Assembly: GCA_022825705.1 (NCBI GenBank) | Contig: JAJDWH010000001.1 | Location: forward strand, 177,588-241,587 | Source of the DNA: Alphaproteobacteria bacterium | Lineage (GTDB): Bacteria > Pseudomonadota > Alphaproteobacteria > TMED109 | Reading direction: 5' to 3' | Length of the DNA stretch: 64,000 bases | Shown here: piece by piece, positions 63,881-64,000 of the stretch | Numbering within the stretch: the stretch's first letter is position 1 | Layout: the number at the start of each line of letters is the position of its first letter | Position numbers and translations under genes: made by a program | Notes under the pieces: model-generated | Database searches by the model: none | The model's input: only the letters and a program-made list of their open reading frames with translations | Told to the model about the DNA's origin: nothing

Positions 63881-64000
63881 TCCGGCGCGGTCGCGGGCCC
63901 TCGCCCCCGCCCGCGCCGGGTAGCCACCCGGAACACCCCCCGTGAACAAGGGCCCGAGGCGTCGGCCCGCCCCGCCGCCCCCCCGTTCCCCCAGCGGTGG

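Noticed and set aside
1..64000. tRNA, rRNA or CRISPR arrays
   Set aside because: Reading for T-arm-like GTTCGA blocks, rRNA cores and regularly spaced repeats gave nothing convincing; a covariance-model scan would settle it.

Overview
The window is high-GC DNA (clearly above 60 % GC by eye, with a few AT-richer patches) from an alphaproteobacterium-like genome. The pointers are a DUF4170 gene directly after isocitrate lyase, a DUF1289 protein, malate synthase G, an ScfR/RamB-type regulator facing isocitrate lyase, and a small 'AANDN' protein of the kind common in Rhizobiales-like genomes. The organism looks like a metabolically broad heterotroph. No rRNA, tRNA, CRISPR array or intact transposon was recognised. 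This placement is inference from gene content.

1-25 kb is mainly carbon and nitrogen scavenging: malate synthase G (cut by the left edge), a GST, three amidase-signature hydrolases, a fused E1 alpha/beta 2-oxo-acid dehydrogenase, an ADP-ribosylglycohydrolase, a CmcJ/NvfI-type oxidoreductase and a methylenetetrahydrofolate reductase-like protein. An ScfR-type regulator diverges from isocitrate lyase across a TTTGCAAA-type motif, so both glyoxylate-shunt enzymes lie in the window. An OsmC/flavin monooxygenase pair, a solute-binding protein and VOC/GST genes follow. A HipA-like kinase with an AbiEi-like head, an intact PIN/Phd pair and an orphan HsdR_N-type nuclease lie at 3.9-8.3 kb.

25-46 kb holds a GST/VOC couple, a cupin, and a 2-keto-3-deoxy sugar acid set (KDG kinase, KDPG-type aldolase, mandelate-racemase-like enolase). 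It continues with a lanthanide-type PQQ alcohol dehydrogenase beside a Tat-exported Rieske protein. Last comes a tight four-gene ATGA-coupled operon: membrane protein, DUF58, a 1,484-residue triple-vWA/GATase-like protein, and MoxR. Toxin-antitoxin remnants (DUF433/DUF5615, HigBA) are interspersed.

46-57.7 kb is an accessory stretch with many broken genes. A GST, a zeta toxin, a PIN toxin, an AbiEi-like antitoxin and a FitAB pair each carry a single frameshift or in-frame stop, while neighbouring antitoxins are often intact. Between them is an intact 955-residue ACP/fatty acyl-AMP ligase/acyltransferase fusion.

57.7-63.5 kb is an AT-shifted island on the minus strand. An OLD-family ATPase/TOPRIM nuclease is followed by a compact four-gene operon (63390 to 60521): a STAS-like DUF4325/winged-helix protein, a small unknown protein, a cysteine-rich DUF4417-like protein, and a GHKL ATPase. 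This looks like a partner-switch module built around an unknown effector. It is my best candidate for an undescribed system. The right edge holds an IS256-type transposase scrap.
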